Source: G963665085 sp963665085
Lineage (GTDB): Bacteria; Bacteroidota; Bacteroidia; Bacteroidales; JAAAOM01
DNA length: 64,000 nucleotides
Reading direction: 5' to 3'
NCBI GenBank assembly: GCA_963665085.2
Contig: CAXXXS010000001.1
Coordinates: 4,898,001 to 4,962,000 of the forward strand
The notes beneath the pieces are model-generated. The model was not told the origin of the DNA. It did not search any database and worked only from the letters and a program-made list of their open reading frames with translations. A program made the translations under genes and the position numbers. Position 1 is the stretch's first letter. The number at the start of each line of letters is the position of its first letter. Positions 1-9,158 of the stretch are shown here, one piece after another.

Positions 1-1678
1 AAATCCCCTCAAAATGCCACATTCCAACCCACAATGTACTTGTATCAACCGGATCGAGACATAAGCATTTAATGTCAACAAGGCTTCCCAATTCTGTTGG
101 CAAGCCTGTGTTTAATGCCGTCCAGGATTCTCCATTATCATAACTTCTGCCCACTCCATTACCAGCCACAAAAAGGGTATTTGAATTGGGATGATCAATT
201 TTCTCAACAAAAGAAGGAGTACCTGCACTTTCAAGTTTATTAAGAGTCTTTCCCTGATCATCAGACCGATAAAAATCAAGGGATGCAACATAAATTATAC
301 TGCTGTCATTGGGGTCTATTTCAATATCAGAGACTTCTCCTATGTTATAGGTAGTATCATAATACGTTTCGCCATATACTTCTACAGAATATGCGTTGTT
401 CCAGGTTTCTCCGGCATCGTGACTATATGAAAAGTATTCACTTGTGCCGGTATAAATATTTTCCGGGTTTTTATGATCAATTGCAACGCTATACACAGTT
501 GTCGCACAAATACCATCAGAAGAGTTTTTCCAAGTTACGCCATTATCAGACGACACGGAAACCCCATTGTTATTGGCAACAGCTCCATATAGTATATTTT
601 CACCTTGTAATGGTGATGTTAAAGCACTAAAACCAATCCAGTAACAATCTTCATTATTATTATATTCAGTCCAGGTTAGCCCGGCATCAAGACTATAATG
701 CGTATTTGTAAATAGCTTGTTTGAATCGGCCGGATGAAAAAATAATTGTGCGGGATCGATAGACTCTCCCACATATTCATCTACAACCAATTCCCAATAT
801 TTTCCATTATATTGATAAAACTTCCCATCTAATAAAGCAGATGGCCTCTCAGGATGTTGAGCGGAAATAGTAAATGCATTGATTGTTGGATAATAATCAT
901 CTTCGCCATATAAAGTTGGAATACTATCATTAAATGATTGCCAGGATTCTCCACCGTTTTCTGTCTTGAAAACTCCGGTATGATTTGTTCCAGCGTATAA
1001 CACCTGCGGATTTGAAGGATCGATAGCCAATGAAAAAATCCCGTTTATATATTCCTCATATTCTGCAACAATAGTAAACCCATCCTCAACATTCTGCCAA
1101 GTTTCCCCGTAATCTGTTGATTTATAAACATGCCCTATTCCAAGTCCCAACCCACCAGCTTCTGAAGCATATAACACAGAATTATCTGTCGGATCAATAA
1201 CAATATTAAAAACTATAAACTCTCCGGGGTAATTTGTAAAATACCAGGTAGCCCCTCCATCTGTAGATTTCCACACTCCATCGAAATCTGTTCCTGCATA
1301 GATTGTATCGGTATTATTGGGATCAATAGTTAAACATCGTATTGGATAAAACGTTAATCCATCCCTTGCGGCAAACCAATTTTCTCCGCCATCTGTTGTC
1401 TTAAAAACTCCAGCATCCCGGCTTCCTACATAAACAATATTGCTGTTAGACGGATCAATAGCAATAGAGGTCATTTCCCCACCAGAAAGTGGATAAGTCT
1501 CCCATACTTCATCCGTAGAGTTTTGAAAATCATTAATCGGTTTCATGTTAGCCGGTACATCTTCAGTGGATTTTTTTTGTCCACGGTTTGTTGTCTCAAT
1601 ATTTCTTTGCGCTTCAACATTAAAAATTAAACCAATAAATAGATTGATTATTAGAATAAATCTGGGTAATACTTTCAT
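1..1678 (-). CDS. Exported BNR/sialidase-like beta-propeller protein (partial, C-terminus outside window)
   Basis: Reading the minus strand from ATG at 1676-1678 gives an open frame to the window edge, so the 3' end is missing. The protein begins with a signal peptide (hydrophobic run ending near VEAQ) and then repeats BNR-type blades: many copies of the pattern TDGGENW / STDGGATW / SYDNGESW, each followed by a DP-(N/S)-xxxx-(L/I)-Y-(A/V) strand. This is the VPS10/sialidase-type propeller fold common in secreted Bacteroidota proteins, usually carrying a T9SS sorting tail, which would lie outside the window. Enzymatic activity is not implied; binding to glycans or proteins is equally possible. 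It is transcribed divergently from the sigma factor at 1822, with 143 bp between them. Confidence 0.85.
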   Translation of the reverse strand, partial: MKVLPRFILIINLFIGLIFNVEAQRNIETTNRGQKKSTEDVPANMKPINDFQNSTDEVWETYPLSGGEMTSIAIDPSNSNIVYVGSRDAGVFKTTDGGENWFAARDGLTFYPIRCLTIDPNNTDTIYAGTDFDGVWKSTDGGATWYFTNYPGEFIVFNIVIDPTDNSVLYASEAGGLGLGIGHVYKSTDYGETWQNVEDGFTIVAEYEEYINGIFSLAIDPSNPQVLYAGTNHTGVFKTENGGESWQSFNDSIPTLYGEDDYYPTINAFTISAQHPERPSALLDGKFYQYNGKYWELVVDEYVGESIDPAQLFFHPADSNKLFTNTHYSLDAGLTWTEYNNNEDCYWIGFSALTSPLQGENILYGAVANNNGVSVSSDNGVTWKNSSDGICATTVYSVAIDHKNPENIYTGTSEYFSYSHDAGETWNNAYSVEVYGETYYDTTYNIGEVSDIEIDPNDSSIIYVASLDFYRSDDQGKTLNKLESAGTPSFVEKIDHPNSNTLFVAGNGVGRSYDNGESWTALNTGLPTELGSLVDIKCLCLDPVDTSTLWVGMWHFEGI

Positions 1679-1821
1679 TGTAATTTTAGTTTTATGAAAA
1701 ATTCAGTTCTTGTTAGAAATGACATGAACAAAGAAAACGTTACAAAATCTTATATTTTTTCAAAAAAAATCTCCTATTATTGTAACAATTATTAAAGTTC
1801 AATCATTTATTTATAGGTAAA

Positions 1822-2382
1822 ATGCCCAAGCCCGAAAGCACAGAAGGAAAAAAATTTAAAGAATTCCTGGATAAGCTTAAAGGAAATGATGAAAGGGCAT
1901 GGAGCCAGCTTAATTTTATTTTAAAACGAATAATTAGTAAATGGTTGATTAAGAAAACTATCAATACTGAACACTTTGCAGAAATTTACAGCAATGTATT
2001 AACAGTATTTATAGAAAAAATTACAAACCTTTCCTTTGAAAATTTCACATCTTTAAAATCATATGTTTTTACGATTGCAGAAAACAAGGTAAAGGAATTT
2101 TATAGGAAGAACACAAAAAACAATAAAAACGAGTCCATTGAAGACCATTTAGATTCAAGTTATCTCTCAATAATAGAAGAAGATAATGATGAAAACAAAG
2201 AAAAAATCAAAAAAATATTTCAATTGTTTAACCAATTAACCGAAGTTGAACAAAATGTTATGAAGTTACTTTATAAAGAAGAAAAATCGACAAAAGAGAT
2301 ATCTAAAATACTTGGAATAAAAGAAGGGAACATTCGGGTTATAAAACACAGGGCTATTGATAAACTGAAGGGATGGTTTTAA
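1822..2382 (+). CDS. ECF-type RNA polymerase sigma-70 factor
   Basis: This 186-residue protein has the two-domain architecture of extracytoplasmic-function sigma factors. Region 2 (about residues 10-95) contains an AENKVKEFYRK segment resembling the -10 recognition helix and basic tail. A linker follows, then region 4 (about 130-186) with a helix-turn-helix around TKEISKILGIKEGNIRVIKHRA. It should direct RNA polymerase to a small regulon and be held inactive by the membrane protein encoded 11 bp downstream. The ATG at 1822 gives the usual family length. The regulon cannot be read from the window; the flanking propeller and CHAT genes are the obvious candidates. Confidence 0.9.
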   Translation: MPKPESTEGKKFKEFLDKLKGNDERAWSQLNFILKRIISKWLIKKTINTEHFAEIYSNVLTVFIEKITNLSFENFTSLKSYVFTIAENKVKEFYRKNTKNNKNESIEDHLDSSYLSIIEEDNDENKEKIKKIFQLFNQLTEVEQNVMKLLYKEEKSTKEISKILGIKEGNIRVIKHRAIDKLKGWF

Positions 2383-2393
2383 TTTGAGCTTGT

Positions 2394-3122
2394 ATGAAAA
2401 CATCTAAATTTCATGACAACGATTTTTACGAAAACTATGTATTGGGGCGTCTTTCTGAAAATGAAGAGAGCTGGTTTGAAGAACATATGTTGAGTTGTGA
2501 ATATTGTAAAAATCAGCTTGAATTAACTGAAAACATCATTAACGGAATTAAAAAAAGCAACGGAACAGATACGTTAGATATTCCCAGAAAAAAAACTTCT
2601 CAACGATTAATTCCCTGGTTTAGCATTGCGGCTTCCTTACTAATTATTGTTTCACTGGGAATTCTTCTGACAAAAAACAAGAATAAATCCATTGAAATAT
2701 CAAAACAAGTTCCAGCGTTTGATTCAGTAAAAACGCATAAAGAACAAACAGACAGTTTACTTCCTGATAAGGATGTTGTTCAAACAAAAGAAAAAAATAC
2801 AGAACTTTTAGCCGAAGCATTTAAACCCAATGCGATTTTTGAAAATACCTTAATGAATAACCTTCGTTCAAATTCTTTGGAAGTGATAAGTCCGAAAGTT
2901 TCTACAAAAATTACGACACAAGATAGCCTGATATTTAACTGGAAATCAAACTCAACGAATTTTTCACTCGTTATTTTTGACAACAAGGCCCACATTATAT
3001 TCGAAGAACAGGTTACGCCCCCATTTACATTTACAAAAAAACTAATTAACGGACTTTATTACTGGCAACTGGAAACAGAAGAAGAAGCTGTTTTTACGGG
3101 GAAATTTATAATGAAGAAATAA
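2394..3122 (+). CDS. Membrane anti-sigma factor with N-terminal zinc-finger-like motif
   Basis: The 242-residue protein starts with an H-x3-C-x2-C motif (HMLSCEYC, about residues 31-38), the hallmark of zinc-finger anti-sigma domains. A single transmembrane helix follows at about 75-95 (FSIAASLLIIVSLGILL), then a periplasmic part. The last ~80 residues (QDSLIFNWKSNS to the end) look like a small beta-sandwich module. The order sigma factor then anti-sigma factor, with an 11-bp gap, indicates co-transcription. The inferred role is to sequester the upstream sigma factor at the inner membrane and release it on an envelope signal sensed by the periplasmic part. Confidence 0.85.
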   Translation: MKTSKFHDNDFYENYVLGRLSENEESWFEEHMLSCEYCKNQLELTENIINGIKKSNGTDTLDIPRKKTSQRLIPWFSIAASLLIIVSLGILLTKNKNKSIEISKQVPAFDSVKTHKEQTDSLLPDKDVVQTKEKNTELLAEAFKPNAIFENTLMNNLRSNSLEVISPKVSTKITTQDSLIFNWKSNSTNFSLVIFDNKAHIIFEEQVTPPFTFTKKLINGLYYWQLETEEEAVFTGKFIMKK

Positions 3123-3141
3123 TTTAAGAATGGAGATTGGC

Positions 3142-3178
3142 GATTTTTGATTTTAGAACTGTCAAACCTTCAAAAATC
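3142..3178. terminator. Possible bidirectional hairpin between convergent genes
   Basis: A 9-bp perfect inverted repeat (GATTTTTGA at 3142-3150, TCAAAAATC at 3170-3178) sits between the anti-sigma stop and the CHAT gene stop. The stem is AT-rich and no long T-run follows, so termination is only a guess. The left side resembles a short motif repeated elsewhere in the window (near 38430, 55980 and 57690). Confidence 0.3.
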
Positions 3179-3215
3179 ATCATTCGACAATCATCATTCG
3201 ATATCGATCATTATC

Positions 3216-6200
3216 CTAATCGGCACCCAACAAAATAAAACCACTCCAGAATTTAGGAAAGGCGGTTTCTTCTTTTGCTATCAATTCCAGTTTCGATTTT
3301 CTTATTGCCTCAGAATAAGTGAGATCATTTAGAAGGGAATCATAAAACTTAATCATCAGTTGATATGTATTTTTATCTCCAACTTTCCATAAAGAAAAAA
3401 GGACATTGGGTGTACCTGAATACATTAATCCACGGGCCATTGACATTACCCCTTCTCCCTTCACAATGGTTCCTAACCCTGTCTCACAGGCACTAAGCAC
3501 AACTAAATCAGCATTAAGATTGAGGTTGTACATTTCTCCTGTAAGTAAAATTCCATCGCTATTAAATTCGTTTGTACATAAAGTATCTGTTTTTGACTGA
3601 TAATTACTTATTCCAGAGAATATAATACCAGATACTTCCGGACTATTTTCGTGGATTATTCCATGACTTGCAATATGCACATAGCGGTATTTCTGACAAA
3701 TATTTTTAAAATTAGTTTCGTTTGCGTTGTTGTACAAATATGTATCAGCAAGTAAATTTTTCTTCTCAAAAAGATTTGCAATATCACATACCTCTTCTTT
3801 TGAATATGGCAGTTTGTTATACGTTTTGCCATTAAAAGAAACGGATCGAAAAATCTCATCCTGAATATCATTGGTGTCTGTCAATGAAGCAAAACAATCA
3901 TCTGAGATTTTTACCGACATGCTATCGCTATCGAAAACAGGAGCAAAACCAGCAAAACTCACTTCTTCCCTATCGGGTAAATCCCTATTATTTTGATATT
4001 TACTGTAAATTCCAGCACTATAGTGATAAAGAATACTATAATCCTTAATTAAATAGTTTTTGCTTTTGAATTCATCTATGCCATTATCCTTGCACAGAGT
4101 TTCAAAAGGTAAGTAGTACAAAAATTTATCAGGAATAATTACCAATTTCTGTTTATCCATTATTAAATCAAAAATGGGATCAATAAGAATGGTATAAAGA
4201 TCATTACTCAAAGTAGAAAAAGAATTGATTCTGTTCTTCTTAATACATCTAATATATTGTTCTGTATTTACCTCAAATATTGAGTCTATTGGAACAGTTT
4301 TTACTTTGACCTGTTTTGAGTCTGTAAAGCTGATGTATAACAGACTATCTGAGATATAATAACTAAGAATCGCTGTATTAACATCCATTTCCAGACGCTC
4401 ATTTATAATTCCAGTCCGACTTTCCGTCATACTCTTTTCAAAATCAGGACTTAATTCAAAAATCTGGTTGTTAATCTCAGAGAGCTTCTCCTGCTGACTA
4501 AATATCTGTTCATCTATAATAGAGGCCTGATGAATATCTTCTTCTTGTTCAATTAACATCTTTTCCGATTTTAAAGCAATAATAGTCCCCGATATCTCTT
4601 TTTGAATTTCAATAATAGAATCAGGCACATTATAACTGATTTGCGTATCTGTTTTATCGAGCATTTCATGCAAAACATTTGCTTTATTTTTTTCGATTAA
4701 TGAAGCAATATTTTCTTCCGAATAAGTTTCAGGAGCTATACGATTCAAAAGACAAGCTGTTTTGATTGCCCTATCCATAATTGTATTATTCAAATGAGAC
4801 AATAACAGTTTGGAGTCTATAACAGTTGCCCTGTTCCTTAAATAGTCAAGTAAATCAATGTATTCAAGGTACGTTTCATAAGCTGTTAGCAGATGTGTAA
4901 TTTCTTTTTCCTGCTGATACTTATAAAGATAGATATCTGCTTTCAGTTCCAAGGAAACAAAAGCAAACTCAAAATCCAACAAATCATCTATATCCTGACT
5001 TTCTTGTACTGGTTTGTAGTTGTCTTGTAATGCCAGGGTATTGTAATAGAGTGCTGAATCTATCATCCCCAGTTTAAAATATGTATCAGAAATATTGCTT
5101 TCATAGAGTACATGATTAGGTAATTTTTCATCAGGAAATATTTTATTTAAGATATTCAACGATTTAAGAAAGTAAGAAAGCGCTTTCTCAAATTCTTCCT
5201 GTTTATAGTAATTATCAGCAATATTGTTATACATTGAAGATACATGGATGTTATCCTCTCCAAACTTTTTCAGATAAATATCAAGTGCCAGGTTATGGTA
5301 TTTTTGGGCTTCTTTATGGTCTCCTGTTTCGTTATAAACATTAGCAATAACAGAATATGAGCTGGCAAAATCAACATGTCCTTCGGGCAAGCATTGTTTT
5401 CTTGCCTCAAGTCCCTTGAAATCATATTCCAAAGCTTTTTCAAAATTTCCCATATAAAGGTTAAGAATACCTAAGTTTGTATAGCTCCACGCTGTCTGAC
5501 TATTAGCAAAGCCATATTTCTCTTCGCGTGATTTTAATGCCTTTTGCATGTAAACACTTGCCATTTCATAGTCTTCAAAATAAGAATAGGTGACTCCAAG
5601 GTTATTGTAACAATCAATAATTAACCTATGGTTCTTCTCATATAAACGTTCCCTAATCTCAAGCGTTTTCTTGAACATGATATTTGCAGAGTCTAGTTTA
5701 CCGATTTCAACATAATTGTTACCATATTCATAATATGCTGCAGCCAGCCATCTTTCTCCATTAATAGTTTTGATATCAGGATTATTTTTAAAACCACCAA
5801 CTGCATCATCTAAAATTTGTATAGCCCGGGCATATTCCCCTTGTTGTAAAAAGGCATTTGATTTTTGAATATAACAGTAGAAACTATAGATGTTATTTAC
5901 AGATAATGCTACATCAAAAATACCGATGGCTTCATCCATATTAGCAATGGCTTTTTCGTATTGACTTAAATCCAAATACATGTATGTTTCCCTAACTTTA
6001 GAGTGACATGCTTTGTCCCAATCTTCTAATAGAATAAATTCCTTCGCTGCTTTGTTATAATAAAATGCCGCACTATCATAATTATTTGAATACAAAAATG
6101 AGTCAGCATGACTAAGGTATAATTCTGCTCTCAGAGAATCAGCTTCTTCGAAAAACTGATTAGCATAAGATGTTTTTGTTATTATCAATAACAATATAAA

Positions 6201-6221
6201 AGAATGATATAGAACATTCAT
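3216..6221 (-). CDS. Exported TPR-repeat protein with C-terminal CHAT (caspase-like) protease domain
   Basis: The 1001-residue protein has a signal peptide (first ~20 residues), then a long array of tetratricopeptide repeats (about 25-430) with typical A-x2-Y-x2-LG-x2 signatures, a helical linker (about 480-620), and a CHAT domain (about 680-1001). The domain carries both expected catalytic residues: His in YVHIASHGIIH and Cys in LSACETGLG, and it ends with the family-typical FWSGFILLG motif. CHAT domains are caspase-fold cysteine proteases, and their TPRs commonly recruit partners or substrates. The signal peptide places this one in the periplasm or outside. It converges on the sigma/anti-sigma pair, suggesting a shared stress-response function, which is inference. 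No activating partner is evident. Confidence 0.9.
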   Translation of the reverse strand: MNVLYHSFILLLIITKTSYANQFFEEADSLRAELYLSHADSFLYSNNYDSAAFYYNKAAKEFILLEDWDKACHSKVRETYMYLDLSQYEKAIANMDEAIGIFDVALSVNNIYSFYCYIQKSNAFLQQGEYARAIQILDDAVGGFKNNPDIKTINGERWLAAAYYEYGNNYVEIGKLDSANIMFKKTLEIRERLYEKNHRLIIDCYNNLGVTYSYFEDYEMASVYMQKALKSREEKYGFANSQTAWSYTNLGILNLYMGNFEKALEYDFKGLEARKQCLPEGHVDFASSYSVIANVYNETGDHKEAQKYHNLALDIYLKKFGEDNIHVSSMYNNIADNYYKQEEFEKALSYFLKSLNILNKIFPDEKLPNHVLYESNISDTYFKLGMIDSALYYNTLALQDNYKPVQESQDIDDLLDFEFAFVSLELKADIYLYKYQQEKEITHLLTAYETYLEYIDLLDYLRNRATVIDSKLLLSHLNNTIMDRAIKTACLLNRIAPETYSEENIASLIEKNKANVLHEMLDKTDTQISYNVPDSIIEIQKEISGTIIALKSEKMLIEQEEDIHQASIIDEQIFSQQEKLSEINNQIFELSPDFEKSMTESRTGIINERLEMDVNTAILSYYISDSLLYISFTDSKQVKVKTVPIDSIFEVNTEQYIRCIKKNRINSFSTLSNDLYTILIDPIFDLIMDKQKLVIIPDKFLYYLPFETLCKDNGIDEFKSKNYLIKDYSILYHYSAGIYSKYQNNRDLPDREEVSFAGFAPVFDSDSMSVKISDDCFASLTDTNDIQDEIFRSVSFNGKTYNKLPYSKEEVCDIANLFEKKNLLADTYLYNNANETNFKNICQKYRYVHIASHGIIHENSPEVSGIIFSGISNYQSKTDTLCTNEFNSDGILLTGEMYNLNLNADLVVLSACETGLGTIVKGEGVMSMARGLMYSGTPNVLFSLWKVGDKNTYQLMIKFYDSLLNDLTYSEAIRKSKLELIAKEETAFPKFWSGFILLGAD

Positions 6222-6354
6222 TAGGTTACGGTTTAATTATTTTTAACGGAAAAGTATAAAATTATATTGAAAAACAGAAACAACCAATTTAAATAGAATT
6301 TTATCTTTGGCTCATAAGTTTTACTATATTTATACAATTTCTAAATCCAACAAC

Positions 6355-6939
6355 ATGAAATCAAAATTAATTTTATTTCTAAGTATAACACTCTTATTTT
6401 CAAACCCATGCTTTCCACAATCTCCAGATAAAAAAAACGAAAAATTTATTATTGTTCTTGATATTCAGGAACATTTCACCCAGGATATTTTATCAGATGA
6501 TATAGCAGATAATTTGATTACAAACATCAATCAAATTACAGATAAAATTGAAAGCAACAACATAATTTACATTCAATCGCTTTTACGAACACTTTCTCTC
6601 TCCTTTAAAGGTTTTGATATTGATACAATTCCCGGAATGGATTTGGATAGCAAACTAATTCTAAAAAACAATAATATCATAGAGAAAAAAACAGCCAATG
6701 CTTTTGAAGTAAATGAATTAAACCAATACCTTAAAAAAAATAATGCAAAAGAAATTATCGTTGTTGGATTAATGGCTGAACACTGCGTCTATGAAACACT
6801 CCTTGGCGGGAAAGAAAAAGGTTATGATATGTATGTTGTTCCGAATGCTATAATTGGAAAATCAGATAAAAGCAAAGAAAAAATCATAAAGAAACTTACC
6901 AGCAAAGATATTCATGTTTTGAATATGGATGAGATTTAA
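6355..6939 (+). CDS. Exported isochorismatase-family cysteine hydrolase
   Basis: The protein (194 residues from ATG 6355) has the isochorismatase-like alpha/beta fold. The catalytic triad residues are visible: Asp in IIVLDIQEHF, Lys in IEKKTANAF and Cys in GLMAEHCVYET, followed by the family's G-Y-x-M-x-V-V-P-N-A strand. An upstream TTG at 6307 is also in frame, but ATG 6355 opens directly into a classical signal peptide (KSKLILFLSITLLFS), so I chose it. Export is unusual for this family, which is normally cytosolic. Substrates range from isochorismate to nicotinamide and N-carbamoyl compounds and cannot be told here. It is monocistronic between divergent and unrelated genes. Confidence 0.8.
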   Translation: MKSKLILFLSITLLFSNPCFPQSPDKKNEKFIIVLDIQEHFTQDILSDDIADNLITNINQITDKIESNNIIYIQSLLRTLSLSFKGFDIDTIPGMDLDSKLILKNNNIIEKKTANAFEVNELNQYLKKNNAKEIIVVGLMAEHCVYETLLGGKEKGYDMYVVPNAIIGKSDKSKEKIIKKLTSKDIHVLNMDEI

Positions 6940-7023
6940 TTTTTATCCTGTGTATCTCAATGTTTTACTTCATTTTAAATTCATACAGATAATAAATCCC
7001 TACTTTTAAAAAAAATTTGCATT

Positions 7024-8151
7024 GTGGGAGTTATCTTAAATATTGGTATAATCTTATCTTTTTTCCTGGGGGTTTTACTCTTTACCAAGAAAAACAAAAC
7101 GCTATCTGATAAAATACTAGCTGTTTGGCTTATTATTATTGGAATGCATCTATTAAACTATTGGTTTTACAATCAGGGATATTGGGAGGAATATCCGCAT
7201 TTAATTGGTATTACTGTTCCATTCCCTTTTTTTCACGGCCCCTTACTTCTTTTATATGTTGTATACTCTCAAAAAACTCAGAAACATTTAAGACTAATAG
7301 ATTACCTGCATTTTACACCTATAATGTTGTCGTATCTTTATATGTTGCCGTTTTATTTTACTTATTCTGCTGAAGACAAAATAAAGGTTGACAAGGGATT
7401 AATTAATGATTATTCTGTTTTTTCTACATTTCTTGCTGTTTGCTTTATAATATCCGGTCTTTGTTATGTAATTATTACTTATAATAAACTTCTACAACGG
7501 AAAAAAATCATTATCGAGAATTTTTCTTACAACGAACACATAACACTAAACTGGCTAAGGTATACCATTCTTTGTTTCGCTTGTATTTTTGTTACTGCCG
7601 GAATAGTTGTTGTTTTTCGTGAACTTCTGGGATTTGAATTTCAATTTCCTATTGATATAATCTTCTACTCTTTTGCAGTAATATTTGTCATCTATGTTGG
7701 ATATTCAGGTATCAAACAACAAGGAATTTTTTCAAACAACATAATTGATGAACAGGATCTTGCTCCAGTTAAATCTGAAAGCGAATATAAAAACTCCGGC
7801 CTAAAAAAAGATACTGCCGTATCTAAGCATAGTGAACTATTGGAGTTGATGGAAAAAGAAAAACCTTATCTGAATCCAAAACTCACATTAAATGACCTGT
7901 CCCAAAAACTTTCTATTTCTTCAAATCACCTCTCTCAAATAATCAATCAGTACGAGCAGGTTAATTTTCACGATTTTATAAATAAATACAGGGTAGAAGA
8001 ATTTATTGAAAGGGCTACCTCAAACAACAATTTTAGTTTATTGGCGCACGCCTTTGATTCTGGTTTTAATTCAAAATCATCATTTAACAGTGTCTTTAAA
8101 AAATTTAAGCAAAATACTCCTGGTCAGTATTTGAATCAAGTGAAAAAATAA
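7024..8151 (+). CDS. AraC-family transcriptional regulator with N-terminal multi-helix membrane domain
   Basis: The 375-residue protein has about seven hydrophobic helices in residues 1-235 (for example ILSFFLGVLLF, ILAVWLIIIGM, FYSFAVIFVIYVGYSG). A soluble linker leads to a C-terminal AraC-type double helix-turn-helix (about 275-375), including LSQKLSISSNHLSQIINQ and the second-helix segment HAFDSGFNSKSSFNSVFKKF. This membrane-AraC design is common in Bacteroidota and is thought to couple a membrane-sensed signal directly to DNA binding. The start used is GTG at 7024; no ATG lies nearby in frame before the first helix. The ConA-like exported protein 96 bp downstream is a plausible target. 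Confidence 0.85.
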   Translation: MGVILNIGIILSFFLGVLLFTKKNKTLSDKILAVWLIIIGMHLLNYWFYNQGYWEEYPHLIGITVPFPFFHGPLLLLYVVYSQKTQKHLRLIDYLHFTPIMLSYLYMLPFYFTYSAEDKIKVDKGLINDYSVFSTFLAVCFIISGLCYVIITYNKLLQRKKIIIENFSYNEHITLNWLRYTILCFACIFVTAGIVVVFRELLGFEFQFPIDIIFYSFAVIFVIYVGYSGIKQQGIFSNNIIDEQDLAPVKSESEYKNSGLKKDTAVSKHSELLELMEKEKPYLNPKLTLNDLSQKLSISSNHLSQIINQYEQVNFHDFINKYRVEEFIERATSNNNFSLLAHAFDSGFNSKSSFNSVFKKFKQNTPGQYLNQVKK

Positions 8152-8247
8152 TTAATTTTACTATCAACATTTTTGACTTATAGTTTATTCGTAAATCTTC
8201 ATGAATTTAAATCCCTTTAACCTCAAATAAAGTTCGATTGTTAACCC

Positions 8248-8958
8248 ATGAAAAAGAAATTTATCTTTATTATTATACTGGTAATCAAACTACCCATCGC
8301 TGTTAATTCACAACAGGCAATACCTGAAAATTATAAATTACAATATAGAACAGATTTTAAAACTGCCGATGAGTTGAAAAATTTTGAATTCTCCGATCCT
8401 GATATTTGGCAATTATCTCCTGATTGTGAGGGTACACATACGTTGGAAAGTCTGGGAATTGGTAAATATACACCTCCTGTACGTTCTCCGCATGTTATAG
8501 CTTTACTGGCAAACCAACAATTTAATGACTTTATTTTAGAGGCAAATATTCAACAAACAGGAAAAGAATATAACCATCGTGATATGTGTATCTTTTTCAA
8601 TTTTATTGATTCTTCGCATTTTTATTATGTACACATAGCTTCAAAAACAGATGATAATGCTCACAATATTTTTATTGTAAATAAAGAACCCAGGATCAAA
8701 ATAACATTGCAAAATACTGATGGAGTCAGCTGGGGCAATGGTTGGCATAAAATCAAGTTAATAAGAAATGTAGAATCAGGAAGAATAGAATTCTTTTTTG
8801 ATGATATGCAGGCTCCTATCATGATTGCTGAAGATAAAACATTTATGAATGGCTACATAGGTTTTGGCTCTTTTGATGATTTTGGGAAAGTTGATAATAT
8901 AAGAATTTGGGCTCCAATAATTATCGAAAAAAAAGCAAATATTTTTAGTGAAAAATAA
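8248..8958 (+). CDS. Exported concanavalin-A-like (DUF1080/LamG-type) domain protein
   Basis: A signal peptide (KKKFIFIIILVIKLPIAVNSQ) precedes one domain of about 210 residues with the look of a ConA-like jelly-roll: FNDFILEANIQQTG, the HYVHIAS-like strand SHFYYVHIASKTD, a W-H-K-I-K-L strand, and the closing GYIGFGSFDDFGKVDNIRIWAP. Related DUF1080 domains occur in sugar-active or sugar-binding secreted proteins. I see no catalytic signature that would define a reaction, so carbohydrate binding or hydrolysis is only a possibility. It follows the membrane AraC regulator on the same strand and may be controlled by it. Confidence 0.65.
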   Translation: MKKKFIFIIILVIKLPIAVNSQQAIPENYKLQYRTDFKTADELKNFEFSDPDIWQLSPDCEGTHTLESLGIGKYTPPVRSPHVIALLANQQFNDFILEANIQQTGKEYNHRDMCIFFNFIDSSHFYYVHIASKTDDNAHNIFIVNKEPRIKITLQNTDGVSWGNGWHKIKLIRNVESGRIEFFFDDMQAPIMIAEDKTFMNGYIGFGSFDDFGKVDNIRIWAPIIIEKKANIFSEK

Positions 8959-9094
8959 TTTCTACCACAAATACCTAATCAAAACAATTTTCTGTTAGCC
9001 TAATAAAATAGTTTAAAAATATAAGTTTTAAAAGCGTTTATCAAAAATAAACTAGCTGTCAAGCCTAAAATCGATAGTATCTGACTATTTTAAT

Positions 9095-9102
9095 TATATT
9101 TG
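9095..9102 (+). promoter_or_regulatory. Bacteroidota -7 element upstream of the exopolysaccharide cluster
   Basis: TATATTTG is a perfect match to the TAnnTTTG -7 consensus of Bacteroidota housekeeping promoters. It would start transcription near 9109 and leave a ~50-nt leader before ATG 9159. No convincing TTG was found at the -33 position, so the call rests on the -7 box and its placement. Confidence 0.4.
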
Positions 9103-9158
9103 TCCCCCGATATAAATCGTTTAGGAAAAAAATAGTTCTTTATTAGAGACCGTTTTTA

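Noticed and set aside
6307..6354. N-terminal extension of the isochorismatase-like protein from TTG 6307
   Set aside because: ATG 6355 begins a proper signal peptide; the extension would bury it.
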